Assembly (NCBI GenBank): GCA_947463775.1
Contig: CANHVD010000253.1
Span: forward strand, 1 to 7,803
Reading direction: 5' to 3'
Source of the DNA: Planctomycetaceae bacterium
Lineage (GTDB): Bacteria; Planctomycetota; Planctomycetia; Planctomycetales; Planctomycetaceae
Length of the DNA: 7,803 bases
Shown here: one piece after another, positions 1 through 7,550 of the stretch
How the letters are laid out: each line of letters begins with the position of its first letter
Position numbering within the stretch: the first letter of the stretch is position 1
Notes under the pieces: model-generated
The model's database searches: none
Told to the model about the DNA's origin: nothing
The model's input: only the letters and a program-made list of their open reading frames with translations
Translations under genes and position numbers: made by a program

Positions 1-112
1 GTACGGCTGCGCTGATAACTCGCATCGCGTTGATCCGCAGAAAATGGTGGGTGAGGATACCAAAGTCATGGGCGCGGAACAGATTAACAAACGATCACCC
101 AAATTCAAATGA
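1..112 (+). CDS. 3' end of an unrecognised protein gene (partial)
   Basis: An open frame enters from the left edge (first full codon at base 2) and ends with TGA at 110-112, giving 36 residues. It starts YGCADNSHRVDPQKM and ends with the basic tail INKRSPKFK. I do not recognise a family from this tail. The gene is convergent with the 16S rRNA unit, whose terminator lies 68 bp beyond the stop. No T-run hairpin in the + direction is visible for this gene. The frame is the only one of the three + frames open through the whole segment, but with 36 codons this could be chance, so coding status is moderately supported at best. Confidence 0.45.
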   Translation, partial: YGCADNSHRVDPQKMVGEDTKVMGAEQINKRSPKFK

Positions 113-179
113 ATGACCTTGCAGTCGAATGAGGTGAAAAGCATGGACGTCGGCCGACGTGACGGCGACCAAGGCGCGC

Positions 180-216
180 AAAAAAAGACGGCTGCCGATT
201 GCTCGACAGCCGTCTT
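180..216 (-). terminator. intrinsic terminator of the 16S rRNA transcript
   Basis: There is a perfect 10-bp inverted repeat, AAGACGGCTG (185-194) and CAGCCGTCTT (207-216). After one mismatch it extends by 3 bp (196-198 with 203-205), leaving a 4-nt loop. On the + strand an A-run lies at 180-186. Read on the minus strand this is a GC-rich hairpin followed by seven T residues, the standard Rho-independent form. There is no T-run on the other side, so the signal is directional. It lies about 95-130 nt downstream of the 16S 3' end and closes the unit before any 23S gene. Confidence 0.9.
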
Positions 217-235
217 AGTATAAACAGATTGAGTA

Positions 236-263
236 GTGAGCTGAGTTTTGACGCGAATCGTTT
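236..263 (-). other. 16S processing stem, trailer arm
   Basis: In RNA sense (minus strand) this stretch reads AAACGATTCG, a single C, GT, CAAAACTCA, GCTCAC. It is complementary to the leader arm at 1906-1938. The blocks are 6 bp (236-241 with 1933-1938), 9 bp (242-250 with 1921-1929), 2 bp including a G-U pair (251-252 with 1919-1920), and 10 bp including a G-U pair (254-263 with 1906-1915). A 3-nt bulge and a small internal loop separate blocks. Long leader/trailer stems bracketing rRNA are the known substrates of RNase III. The role here is inferred from pairing and position. Confidence 0.75.
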
Positions 264-273
264 TAAATTGATG

Positions 274-297
274 ATCACAATTCGTTAGAACTGTGAT
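274..297 (-). other. hairpin in the 16S trailer
   Basis: ATCACA (274-279) pairs with TGTGAT (292-297). After an A/C mismatch, TTC (281-283) pairs with GAA (288-290) around a GTTA loop. The hairpin starts 13 nt past the predicted mature 16S 3' end and lies inside the long bracketing stem. It contains one copy of a 12-bp repeat that recurs in the leader. It lacks a T-run, so it is not a terminator. A role in 3' maturation is possible but is inference. Confidence 0.5.
277..288. repeat. 12-bp direct repeat flanking 16S, trailer copy
   Basis: ACAATTCGTTAG is identical to, and in the same orientation as, 1908-1919 in the leader. A shared 12-mer between two non-coding stretches of about 100-200 bases is unlikely by chance. 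In RNA sense, bases 284-277 could also pair with the trailer arm (254-261) over 8 bp, in competition with the leader. Confidence 0.7.
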
Positions 298-299
298 GG

Positions 300-1824
<1,525 letters not shown>

Positions 1825-1880
1825 TATGCTTGACCGAAGGTTTCCCAACGGTTAATAGCAAAAAGGTAAGATCTCTGTTT

Positions 1881-1901
1881 GCCGTCCCGGTCTAGGACGG
1901 C
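1881..1901 (-). other. GC-rich hairpin in the 16S leader
   Basis: GCCGTCC (1881-1887) and GGACGGC (1895-1901) form a perfect 7-bp stem around a 7-nt loop. After a single mismatch the stem can extend by several mostly A-T pairs into the flanking bases (about 1875-1908). It lies between the leader arm of the processing stem and the mature 5' end, about 57 nt from the gene. No T-run follows on the minus strand, so it is not a terminator. It is probably a leader structural element. Confidence 0.6.
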
Positions 1902-1905
1902 GAAC

Positions 1906-1938
1906 AAACAATTCGTTAGCCAAAACTCAAAGGCTCAC
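1906..1938 (-). other. 16S processing stem, leader arm
   Basis: In RNA sense this reads GTGAGC, CTT, TGAGTTTTG, GC, TAA, CGAATTGTTT. All segments except CTT and TAA pair with the trailer arm at 236-263. About 27 pairs form, with two G-U pairs and no A/C or purine clashes inside blocks. It lies just downstream of the boxA-like element, as in other bacterial rRNA leaders. RNase III-type cleavage within this stem would release pre-16S. The pairing is seen in the sequence. The enzyme is inferred from established rRNA processing. Confidence 0.75.
1908..1919. repeat. 12-bp direct repeat flanking 16S, leader copy
   Basis: ACAATTCGTTAG is identical to 277-288 in the trailer. This copy forms part of the leader arm of the bracketing stem, so the two copies can compete for the same trailer strand. 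Confidence 0.7.
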
Positions 1939-1950
1939 ATACTCAATCAT

Positions 1951-1964
1951 GTTGTCAAAGATCA
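1951..1964 (-). promoter_or_regulatory. boxA-like antitermination element of the rRNA leader
   Basis: The minus strand reads TGATCTTTGACAAC. This differs from the classic rRNA boxA core TGCTCTTTAACAA at two positions, and CTTTGACA variants are common in bacterial rRNA leaders. It is about 73 nt downstream of the predicted start of transcription and just after a small boxB-like hairpin. boxA is where the NusB-S10 complex is loaded to protect untranslated rRNA transcripts from Rho. Assignment is by sequence and order. Confidence 0.65.
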
Positions 1965-1974
1965 TCACTAACCG

Positions 1975-1991
1975 AAGAGCTTTGGGCTCCT
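1975..1991 (-). promoter_or_regulatory. boxB-like hairpin upstream of boxA
   Basis: On the minus strand AGGAGC, a 5-nt loop CCAAA, and GCTCTT form a 6-bp hairpin including one G-U pair. It ends 10 nt before the boxA-like element. The boxB-then-boxA order matches the leaders of E. coli rrn operons. The hairpin is short, so the call rests mainly on position. Confidence 0.45.
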
Positions 1992-2043
1992 TAACCAGTT
2001 GGCTTCTTTTCAGTTGCCAGTGGTGTCGGTCAGCGAGGGAGGC

Positions 2044-2071
2044 AGTATATCGGGGTTCGGAGAACTGTCAA
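2044..2071 (-). promoter_or_regulatory. 16S rRNA promoter
   Basis: On the minus strand TTGACA (2066-2071) is a perfect -35 box, followed by a 16-bp spacer and TATACT (2044-2049) as the -10 box. The predicted start is near 2036-2038. The discriminator after the -10 is GC-rich (GCCTCCCTCG), typical of stringently controlled rRNA promoters. An A-rich stretch upstream of the -35 (about 2082-2096) resembles an UP element and overlaps the last codons of the DUF983 gene, whose stop codon lies only 10 bp before the -35 box. The leader to the 5' end of 16S would be about 210 nt. Confidence 0.82.
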
Positions 2072-2081
2072 TCCTTCTGTC

Positions 2082-2693
2082 TCAATTTTCTTTTGAGCTT
2101 TCTGGATCTTGTTCTTTGGTGACTTCCGATCGCTGCTCCAGTGCCCCTGTTCGGTCAAAATAACAGTCGAAGGACAGCCACAGTGATCGGGCATAGCGGA
2201 AGAAAACAACAGGGAAAATGACACAAAATGTCGCCAATCCTGGAATAAGCCATCCGCGGCCGATTCCGATGACGAAGTGCAGGAGGATGTAGGTCCAAGT
2301 TGTGAGAAGGGTCGTCAATCCGTAGTTGATATAGGTTGACCCAAGAAAATAGCCGGGATCTCTTTCAAAACGAAAGCCACATTGGTCACACGTTTTGTTC
2401 ATCCGCAGCATTCCCGAGAACAACTGGCCCTTTACGCACATCGGGCATTTCAAAGACGTGGCTCTGGAGAATGCCTGGCCAACAGAATCCGGTGGCGCAG
2501 TCGTGATTGGGCGAGGGTCTTGATCCATTCTTTTTTGCGACCTTTTTTCGGGGTTCGGCTGTTCAGATAGAAGTGAGCTCACATTGGAGCAGTCCGATCC
2601 TCGTTCGTGCCAGTCGATCTCTCCTGATTTACTTGCGGCCGGAATTCCGAGAGGCGGTTTCGCCATAATCGGGAGGCGAGTGAGTTCGCTCAC
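2082..2693 (-). CDS. DUF983 family zinc-ribbon membrane protein
   Basis: The 203-residue product has two CxxC pairs, C83-P-M-C86 and C102-D-Q-C105, typical of the zinc-ribbon head of DUF983 proteins. The conserved stretch RDPGYFLGSTYINYG (about 111-125) leads into two predicted membrane helices (about 124-145 and 148-167) and a charged tail. The molecular function of the family is not established. The chosen start is GTG at 2691-2693, overlapping the NIF3 stop codon by 4 bp (GTGA), which would allow translational coupling. No clear Shine-Dalgarno is visible. The first 55 residues are low in recognisable sequence, and starting at M56 (ATG ending at 2528) would give 148 residues, closer to usual family length. 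M10 (2666) is another option. The family call is firm and the start is not. Confidence 0.85.
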   Translation of the reverse strand: MSELTRLPIMAKPPLGIPAASKSGEIDWHERGSDCSNVSSLLSEQPNPEKRSQKRMDQDPRPITTAPPDSVGQAFSRATSLKCPMCVKGQLFSGMLRMNKTCDQCGFRFERDPGYFLGSTYINYGLTTLLTTWTYILLHFVIGIGRGWLIPGLATFCVIFPVVFFRYARSLWLSFDCYFDRTGALEQRSEVTKEQDPESSKEN

Positions 2694-3484
2694 GCTATGA
2701 AAAGTTTCAGTGGATCGCGATCACTGTCGCCTGGAAAGCAGTCGATCTCGGGGAACTGTTGAGCGATCTCCTTCGCCAGTTGCTCAATGGCGGGGCGTTC
2801 ACTGGCGAAATGTCCCGTGAGGATCAGGTTGATTCCTCGAGATTGGGCTTCAAGAACAGAATGAAATCTCGCCTCTCCAGTCAGAAACGTATCGCAACCT
2901 GCTCGAATCGCGTCTTCAAGGAATTCTGCAGCAGCTCCGCAGGCCACAGCGACTTGATTTACGGGCTGATTCTCATGCCAGCAGACTTCAAGTGATCTTG
3001 ATTGAACTGTCATCGCGACTTTCTCAAGAAATTCCTGGCGATCCAAAGGATTCTCCAGCACTCCGAATCGGCCGGCTCCAGAATTCGCGTCGTCGCCGCC
3101 GGGTCGCAGTGCCTGAATGTGCTGCAGTCCCAGATTCTCCGCGAGCTGCTGATTGATGCCGCGGTCCGCACTGTCGAAAGCGGTGTGTGGGCTGTAGACC
3201 GCAATGCCTGCTTCAGCCAACTGAAGCAGGATTCGTCCTTCTTCTGTTGCGTCTGTGATTTTCTTTGTGGCACGAAAGAGTATCGGATGATGAGTCACGA
3301 TCATCTGCGTCTGTCGCTCGACGGCTTCGGCTGACACAGGGGCCGTTAGTGTCAGGCATGTCATGAGTCGCTGAACGGGACGATTTCTGCGGCCGAGCAG
3401 AAGTCCGACATTGTCCCATGACTCCGCGAGGTTCGTGGGGGCAAGTTTTTCCAGATAGCTGCAGATCTCGAGAACTGTGGCCAT
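2690..3484 (-). CDS. NIF3-like dinuclear metal-centre protein
   Basis: The 264-residue product matches the NIF3/YbgI/YqfO family (DUF34; often labelled GTP cyclohydrolase 1 type 2 homolog). Expected metal-ligand positions are present: the H65-H66 pair in VTHHPILF, H100 and D104 in YSPHTAFDSADRGIN, and H225 with E229 in TGHFASE. SWDNVGLLLG near residue 22 is the typical N-terminal motif. Length fits the short form without the inserted PII-like domain. Members form hexameric rings with a two-metal site. The true substrate is unsettled, so the cyclohydrolase name should be treated with caution. The ATG at 3482-3484 follows AAAGGA at a suitable distance. The gene lies 130 bp downstream of the flavin oxidoreductase on the same strand and overlaps the DUF983 gene by 4 bp. 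Confidence 0.95.
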   Translation of the reverse strand: MATVLEICSYLEKLAPTNLAESWDNVGLLLGRRNRPVQRLMTCLTLTAPVSAEAVERQTQMIVTHHPILFRATKKITDATEEGRILLQLAEAGIAVYSPHTAFDSADRGINQQLAENLGLQHIQALRPGGDDANSGAGRFGVLENPLDRQEFLEKVAMTVQSRSLEVCWHENQPVNQVAVACGAAAEFLEDAIRAGCDTFLTGEARFHSVLEAQSRGINLILTGHFASERPAIEQLAKEIAQQFPEIDCFPGDSDRDPLKLFIA

Positions 3485-3614
3485 GCAGATCCTTTACGGT
3501 CTCGTGTGTCTAACCCGGCCAGCCTGAAAGTTCTTCAGGGGTCTGGGGAGCAAACAACCCGAGTAACGGTAGTGCAAATGTCGTCGGTGGAAAAGTGCGA
3601 GAGCGACTATTTGA

Positions 3615-5048
3615 CTATTCGTTCGCTTGTTTTAGAGCAAGCAATGTGGCTCGTTCTGGCATCGCTTTGTAGTGCGGGTCGAGAGGATAGCAGCCCGAGA
3701 CAAGTCCGTTGCGAGGTGCGGTGGTGCAGTCGCTGAATGTGCGGCAGATTTTTTTTCGGCCCGGTTCGCGACCTGCGGAAACATCCGCCGGGAGATCCGG
3801 ATAGGACAGAACCATTCTTCCAAGCCCGATGGAGTCGGCCATTCCAGTGCGAATCACGGCCTGGCCCACATTCGGCAGCCATTCCTGAAGATACGAATAA
3901 CCGGACCCCACGACGATCAGTTCCGGAACCTTTTTCTTTAATTCAGCTGTGGCCACGATCTGTCTGCAGACCCCGACCAGAGGATCTTCCGGCGGCTGGT
4001 AGCCATCGCTGGGCGGAAACAAGGCTGGTCGTTGGATGTGGGGGTTGTAGTAGGGACTGCCGCAAGTCGAGCAAACGAGATCAATGGACAATGATTTCAG
4101 AAGTTCAAGAAATTGCACGGGCTCCGCCAGATCAATCCCCTGCCCTGTTCCATCGCCGCCGAATGCATACCGATACAAATCGGTCGTTGTCGGTATGCCG
4201 GTACGTTCTTCAGTGGTGCCGGGCTGATACGGCACGAAATCGAACACACTCAACCTGACACCAATTCCCAGTCCGGGTACTTCTGCCCGAATGCCGGCAG
4301 TTATCTCCCGGAGGAAGCGAGTTCGATTTTCGAAGCTGCCCCCGAAGTCCCCTGCTCTGTCGAACCCCGACAGCAGCTCGTGTCCGAGATATCCGTGACA
4401 GTGCTTGATGTCGACCCAGCGATATCCGGCCTGCGCAGAAAGTTTGGCGGCGGCGATGAAATCGTCAATCAGGTGACGTAGGTCGTCATCGCTCATCATG
4501 GGCCCGTCGTCATTGATTCCAAATTTTGCATCCAGAATCGGGTGCCGATAGGCGATCTGCGGTTCGAGTTTCTTTTTGTCGAGAGGACGAGCAAACCGAC
4601 CTGAATGAGTGAGCTGCAATCCGATCAGTAAATCGTCCGTCGAGCCGATGTTCTCTCGATGAGCATTCTCAAGTATTTCTCGCAGTTCAATCAAATCGGG
4701 AAGTGTCTGAGCGTTGATCATCAATTGGTTTGGATTTGCTCGACCATCTGGTCGAACTGCCACCGCTTCTCCTCCCCAAATCAATTTGGCCCCGCTGAGA
4801 CCAAAATTCCTCCACCTTCGTCGCGTCAGATCTGTTGGACGCCCGTCCGTAGTGCCATCCCAACCTTCCATCGGCAGAATGCACCAGCGATTTCCGATGG
4901 GGCCACAGACAGAGTCCAGCGGTTGCTCAAGTATGCTTTCGGGGCCACTTTGGACGGTATCGTCAAACGGCAGGTTGAGGTTCAATTCCTGCAGGCGTTC
5001 CTGGAACTGTGCTGCGGTTTTGAATGTGGAAATACGAGGGTAAGCCAT
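3615..5048 (-). CDS. Old Yellow Enzyme-like NADH:flavin oxidoreductase
   Basis: The 477-residue product is an FMN-binding TIM barrel of the Old Yellow Enzyme/2,4-dienoyl-CoA reductase family. Visible motifs are LQLTHSGRF (144-152), HGYLGHELLSGFDR (218-231), FGGSFENRTRFLREI (235-249), the phosphate-binding IVVGSGYS region (378-385) and DSIGLGRMVLSYPDLP (405-420). It lacks the C-terminal FAD/NAD(P) domain of full dienoyl-CoA reductases. The barrel is followed by a short tail with C435, C441 and C453 (ICRTFSDC and GCYPLDP), which looks like a degenerate form of the 4Fe-4S ligand motif of those enzymes. The pre-HGYL segment reads KHCHGYL, so the usual first active-site His is replaced by K215, with H216 and H218 nearby. 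It probably reduces an activated C=C bond in the cytoplasm; the substrate is unknown. The ATG at 5046-5048 has no clear Shine-Dalgarno. Confidence 0.92.
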   Translation of the reverse strand: MAYPRISTFKTAAQFQERLQELNLNLPFDDTVQSGPESILEQPLDSVCGPIGNRWCILPMEGWDGTTDGRPTDLTRRRWRNFGLSGAKLIWGGEAVAVRPDGRANPNQLMINAQTLPDLIELREILENAHRENIGSTDDLLIGLQLTHSGRFARPLDKKKLEPQIAYRHPILDAKFGINDDGPMMSDDDLRHLIDDFIAAAKLSAQAGYRWVDIKHCHGYLGHELLSGFDRAGDFGGSFENRTRFLREITAGIRAEVPGLGIGVRLSVFDFVPYQPGTTEERTGIPTTTDLYRYAFGGDGTGQGIDLAEPVQFLELLKSLSIDLVCSTCGSPYYNPHIQRPALFPPSDGYQPPEDPLVGVCRQIVATAELKKKVPELIVVGSGYSYLQEWLPNVGQAVIRTGMADSIGLGRMVLSYPDLPADVSAGREPGRKKICRTFSDCTTAPRNGLVSGCYPLDPHYKAMPERATLLALKQANE

Positions 5049-5214
5049 GGACAGTTTCTCGACAGATGCATTACGAGACCAACAGCGTTACTCTAAATGG
5101 AAACTTGTGGCGACTCCTACCGACAGGTCGCAGTGTTTTTAAAAAAGGCCCAGCATCGATTTGCGATGTTACCGCTGTTCCTCCAGATCCCGTACTTCTG
5201 TTCGAGCACAATTC

Positions 5215-6042
5215 ATGACAAATCCATCGCCGTTTTCTGCCATCACAGTATGTGCTGTGCTGGGCTTTTCTCTGGCGTTGAACGCTGCCGTTAAGAACTC
5301 TGACGAACAACCTATTGCCGAGAAGAAATCCACCGGGGCCCCCGCTGATCCGCAGCATCGAGAGACTTGTGTAAAGGTCTTGAAGCCGCTCGGAGTTCTG
5401 GTTGGCGAATGGAAAGGTGTTGGCCAACCGCGACGAGGTTCAAATGTGGGAGCCTGGTCCGAGAAAGCTCATGCTGCCTGGAAGTTTGATGAAAACCAAT
5501 CAGGATTGCTTCTGAACTTTGATCCCGGCCAGCACTATAAGTCAGTTGTGTTTTCGGTGGCGGAAGATGCCGTGACACCAGAATTATTTCTGATGGCAGC
5601 CGGGGGCCAGACGATTCAGTTGAAGCGAAATGATGAGTCGGCTGCTAACAAGACTTCCGACAAGCCTGCAAAAGATGTCGCATGGGTGTTTGAGTCATCT
5701 CCCGACGCATTGCCTCAAACTCGCTGCACAGTTCGTGTTATCAGCGATATTCGTGTCGCGATGTTGTTCGAAGAGAAGCAAACAGTTCAGGCTTCTTATC
5801 GTCGGCTTTCAGAAATCGGATTGACTCGCGCGGGCGCAAGGCTGGCGAGTGGCAATACGGGCGAGCGACAATGCATAGTGACTGGCGGGCTGGGCACGAT
5901 CAAGGTCAGCCACGAGGGAAAGACTTACTTCGTTTGCTGTGAGGGATGTCAGCAGGCATTTGATGCCGATCCCGCCGGCACGATCGCTGCCTATCAGGAA
6001 CGACTCCGGGAAGCGTCAAAAAAAGAAGCGTCGAAAAAGTAA
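5215..6042 (+). CDS. secreted protein with C-terminal YHS/TRASH-like domain
   Basis: From the ATG at 5215 the product has 275 residues. A hydrophobic segment AITVCAVLGFSLALNAA (9-25) looks like a signal peptide with cleavage near A25. Its n-region lacks basic residues, which is atypical. Residues about 55-200 begin LGVLVGEWKGVGQP and look beta-rich, like small lipocalin/DUF1579-type barrels, but I cannot assign the family. Residues 218-262 carry C220, then FVCCEGCQQAF (C241, C242, C245) and a following DP, the layout of YHS/TRASH metal-binding domains. The tail is a tandem EASKK repeat. An upstream TTG at 5161 is in frame and would add 18 residues with several arginines; the ATG is preferred. 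The gene is divergent from the oxidoreductase and convergent with hisG. Extracytoplasmic metal binding is an inference. Confidence 0.8.
   Translation: MTNPSPFSAITVCAVLGFSLALNAAVKNSDEQPIAEKKSTGAPADPQHRETCVKVLKPLGVLVGEWKGVGQPRRGSNVGAWSEKAHAAWKFDENQSGLLLNFDPGQHYKSVVFSVAEDAVTPELFLMAAGGQTIQLKRNDESAANKTSDKPAKDVAWVFESSPDALPQTRCTVRVISDIRVAMLFEEKQTVQASYRRLSEIGLTRAGARLASGNTGERQCIVTGGLGTIKVSHEGKTYFVCCEGCQQAFDADPAGTIAAYQERLREASKKEASKK
6010..6039 (+). repeat. two-copy 15-bp tandem repeat at the gene 3' end
   Basis: Two in-frame 15-bp units (6010-6024 and 6025-6039), differing at two positions, encode EASKK twice directly before the TAA stop. The lysine-rich tail is likely flexible. Runs of A in the units make slippage plausible. 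Confidence 0.85.
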
Positions 6043-6059
6043 AAGGCAATCTTTTTTTT
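6041..6059 (+). terminator. possible weak terminator of the YHS-domain gene
   Basis: AAAAG (6041-6045), a 5-nt loop and CTTTT (6051-6055) form a small A-T-rich hairpin running into eight T residues (6052-6059), starting at the stop codon. The stem is weak, so termination may instead depend on the stronger hairpin at 6118-6156 or on Rho. Confidence 0.3.
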
Positions 6060-6110
6060 GTGCCGCGATTCCAGCTGGCGCTCAGGATCAACCGCACTAT
6101 TACTACGAGC

Positions 6111-6156
6111 AAAGAAAAACGGTCAGAGCCATCATCGAGAGAGGCGTCTGACCGTT
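6111..6156 (-). terminator. intrinsic terminator of the hisI-hisG transcript
   Basis: AACGGTCAGA (6118-6127) and TCTGACCGTT (6147-6156) form a perfect 10-bp stem. With one bulged base it continues through GCC (6128-6130) and GGC (6143-6145). On the minus strand the hairpin is followed by TTTTTCTTT (complement of 6111-6119), a good T-run. It begins 33 bp after the hisG stop codon. On the + side only a short T-poor stretch follows, so it mainly serves hisG, though it may also slow transcripts from the convergent gene. Confidence 0.88.
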
Positions 6157-6188
6157 CTGGTTGGCTGAGAATTCGTGATTTGTTCTGA

Positions 6189-7067
6189 TCAGTCAATGAT
6201 CTTGCTGATTGGATATTCAACGATGCCTTTGGCTCCCGACTGCTTAAGCTGCGGGATAATTGTTCGGACCAGGCTTTCGTCAACGATTGTGTTGAGGGCG
6301 ACCCAATCCGGATCGGACAGATGCGAGACAGTCGGTGTTTGCAGAGCGGGCAGCATTTTCAGAACCGCATCAAGGTTCTGGCGATGAACATTCATCATCA
6401 ACCCGACCTTGCCTTCAGCCTCAAGGCACGACTGCAGCATCAGGGCAATGTTATCGACCTTGGCCTTTATCCATGAGTCCGCGTAGGACGTCCGATTAGT
6501 GATGAAGCGAGTTGTACTCTGCAGAACCTCGTCCATGATTCGCAAATTGTTGGCACGGAGAGAGCTGCCTGTTTCAGTCACTTCCACAATCGCATCGGCC
6601 AGCTTTGGAGGTTTTACTTCCGTGGCTCCCCAGGAAAACTCAACATGAGCTTTCACATGGTGACGTTCGAGGAATCGAGTTGTCAGACCAACAGCCTCGG
6701 TGGCAATTCGCTTGCCTTCCAGATCTTTCACCGTCTTGATCGGTGAATCTTCAGGCACACACAGAACCCAGCGGACTGGGCGCCGACTGACTTTCGAAAA
6801 CACGAGTTCGCAAACTTGATGAACGTCGGCGTTGGTTTCGAGGATCCAGTCATATCCAGTGATACCTGCGTCAAGAATTCCGTTCTCAACGTAACGCGCC
6901 ATTTCCTGAGCGCGGATCAGCATGCATTCAATCTCAGGGTCATCAACCGTCGGAAAATAAGATCGCGAGGCAAACTTGATGTTGTAACCCGCGCGGCTGA
7001 ACAGTGCGGCAGTAGATTCCTGCAGGCTGCCTGCGGGGATGCCCAATTTTAGTACTCGACCAGACAT
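6189..7067 (-). CDS. hisG: ATP phosphoribosyltransferase, long form
   Basis: HisG joins ATP and PRPP to form phosphoribosyl-ATP, the first and committed step of histidine synthesis, in the cytoplasm. The 292-residue product begins with the typical LKLGIPAGSLQEST. It contains the GYDWILE region (71-77) and the PRPP-binding loop with DAIVEVTETGSSLRANNLRI (158-177). Residues from about 216 to the end form the ACT-like regulatory domain of the long HisG class, which normally acts without HisZ and is feedback-inhibited by histidine. The ATG at 7065-7067 has AAGG about 10 nt upstream. hisI lies 93 bp upstream on the same strand, and a strong terminator follows, so this is the last gene of its transcript. 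Confidence 0.97.
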   Translation of the reverse strand: MSGRVLKLGIPAGSLQESTAALFSRAGYNIKFASRSYFPTVDDPEIECMLIRAQEMARYVENGILDAGITGYDWILETNADVHQVCELVFSKVSRRPVRWVLCVPEDSPIKTVKDLEGKRIATEAVGLTTRFLERHHVKAHVEFSWGATEVKPPKLADAIVEVTETGSSLRANNLRIMDEVLQSTTRFITNRTSYADSWIKAKVDNIALMLQSCLEAEGKVGLMMNVHRQNLDAVLKMLPALQTPTVSHLSDPDWVALNTIVDESLVRTIIPQLKQSGAKGIVEYPISKIID

Positions 7068-7160
7068 TCGTCTAAACCTTCGTCGTCAAATGAATTCGAG
7101 AAACGCGGAGCCCGGATCAAGGCTGAAGATTTGTTCGGCAGGGGCTCGCGGGAAAATCTT

Positions 7161-7550
7161 CTACTTCTTGTAGACCGCATGGGGATCGAACACACGGTCT
7201 CCCTCAACGGCAAACTGCTGAGTTGCGGGGTCGATTTTGCGGAAGAAACAACTGCGGAATCCTTCGTGACAGGCCGCGCCACCGATCTGATTCACTTTGA
7301 CCAGCAGCGTGTCTCCATCGCAGTCAAAATAGATGGCATGTAGTTCCTGAACGTTGCCGCTTTCCTCACCCTTTCGCCAGAGTTTTTTGCGGCTGCGGCT
7401 GTAGTAACAGACGCGACCCGTTCGCAAAGTTTCCTCGTAGGATTCTTTATTCATCCAGGCCATCATCAGGACGTCGCCCGTTGCGGAATCCTGTGCAATT
7501 GCCGGGATCAGTTCATTCTTCGAAAAATCGGGTCCAGTCAGTTCAGCCAT
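7161..7550 (-). CDS. hisI: phosphoribosyl-AMP cyclohydrolase
   Basis: HisI opens the purine ring of phosphoribosyl-AMP, step 3 of histidine synthesis. From the ATG at 7548-7550 the product has 129 residues, normal for the single-domain enzyme without a HisE fusion. Family landmarks are VLMMAWMN (27-34), YYSRSRKKLWRKGEESGN (49-66), FDCDGD (75-80, with metal ligands D76, D78 and D80 and zinc ligand C77), and GGAACHEGFRSCF (91-103, with C94 and C101 as further zinc ligands). A TTG at 7575-7577 would add nine residues (MLSGCGCFP), but the ATG fits the family start better. hisG follows after 93 bp with no terminator between, so the pair is probably one transcript. HisE and the other his genes are not in the window. 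Confidence 0.97.
   Translation of the reverse strand: MAELTGPDFSKNELIPAIAQDSATGDVLMMAWMNKESYEETLRTGRVCYYSRSRKKLWRKGEESGNVQELHAIYFDCDGDTLLVKVNQIGGAACHEGFRSCFFRKIDPATQQFAVEGDRVFDPHAVYKK

Noticed and set aside
1951..1959. TTGACA inside the boxA-like element as a second rRNA promoter
   Set aside because: No TAnnnT box occurs at 16-18 bp; the nearest TATGT is only 11 bp away. The boxA reading explains the sequence better.
2759..3334. Open frames on the + strand opposite the NIF3 gene
   Set aside because: NIF3 has clear family motifs through this stretch. The opposite frames have no recognisable sequence and are shadows.
3523..3539. Perfect 6-bp hairpin CCTGAA/TTCAGG between the flavin oxidoreductase and NIF3 genes
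   Set aside because: No T-run follows on either strand and the stem is short, so I do not call it a terminator.
3672..5043. Several + strand open frames opposite the flavin oxidoreductase, up to 173 codons
   Set aside because: The minus strand product has conserved motifs along its length. The opposite frames are Arg/Pro/Ser-rich shadows without family features.
5106..5146. GCGAC/GTCGC hairpin followed by TTTTT in the divergent intergenic region
   Set aside because: Only 5 bp with a 12-nt loop, and no + strand gene ends upstream of it, so a terminator role has no support.
5049..5214. Search for promoters of the divergent oxidoreductase and YHS-domain genes
   Set aside because: No pair of -35 and -10 boxes with proper spacing was convincing on either strand. 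I report none rather than force one.
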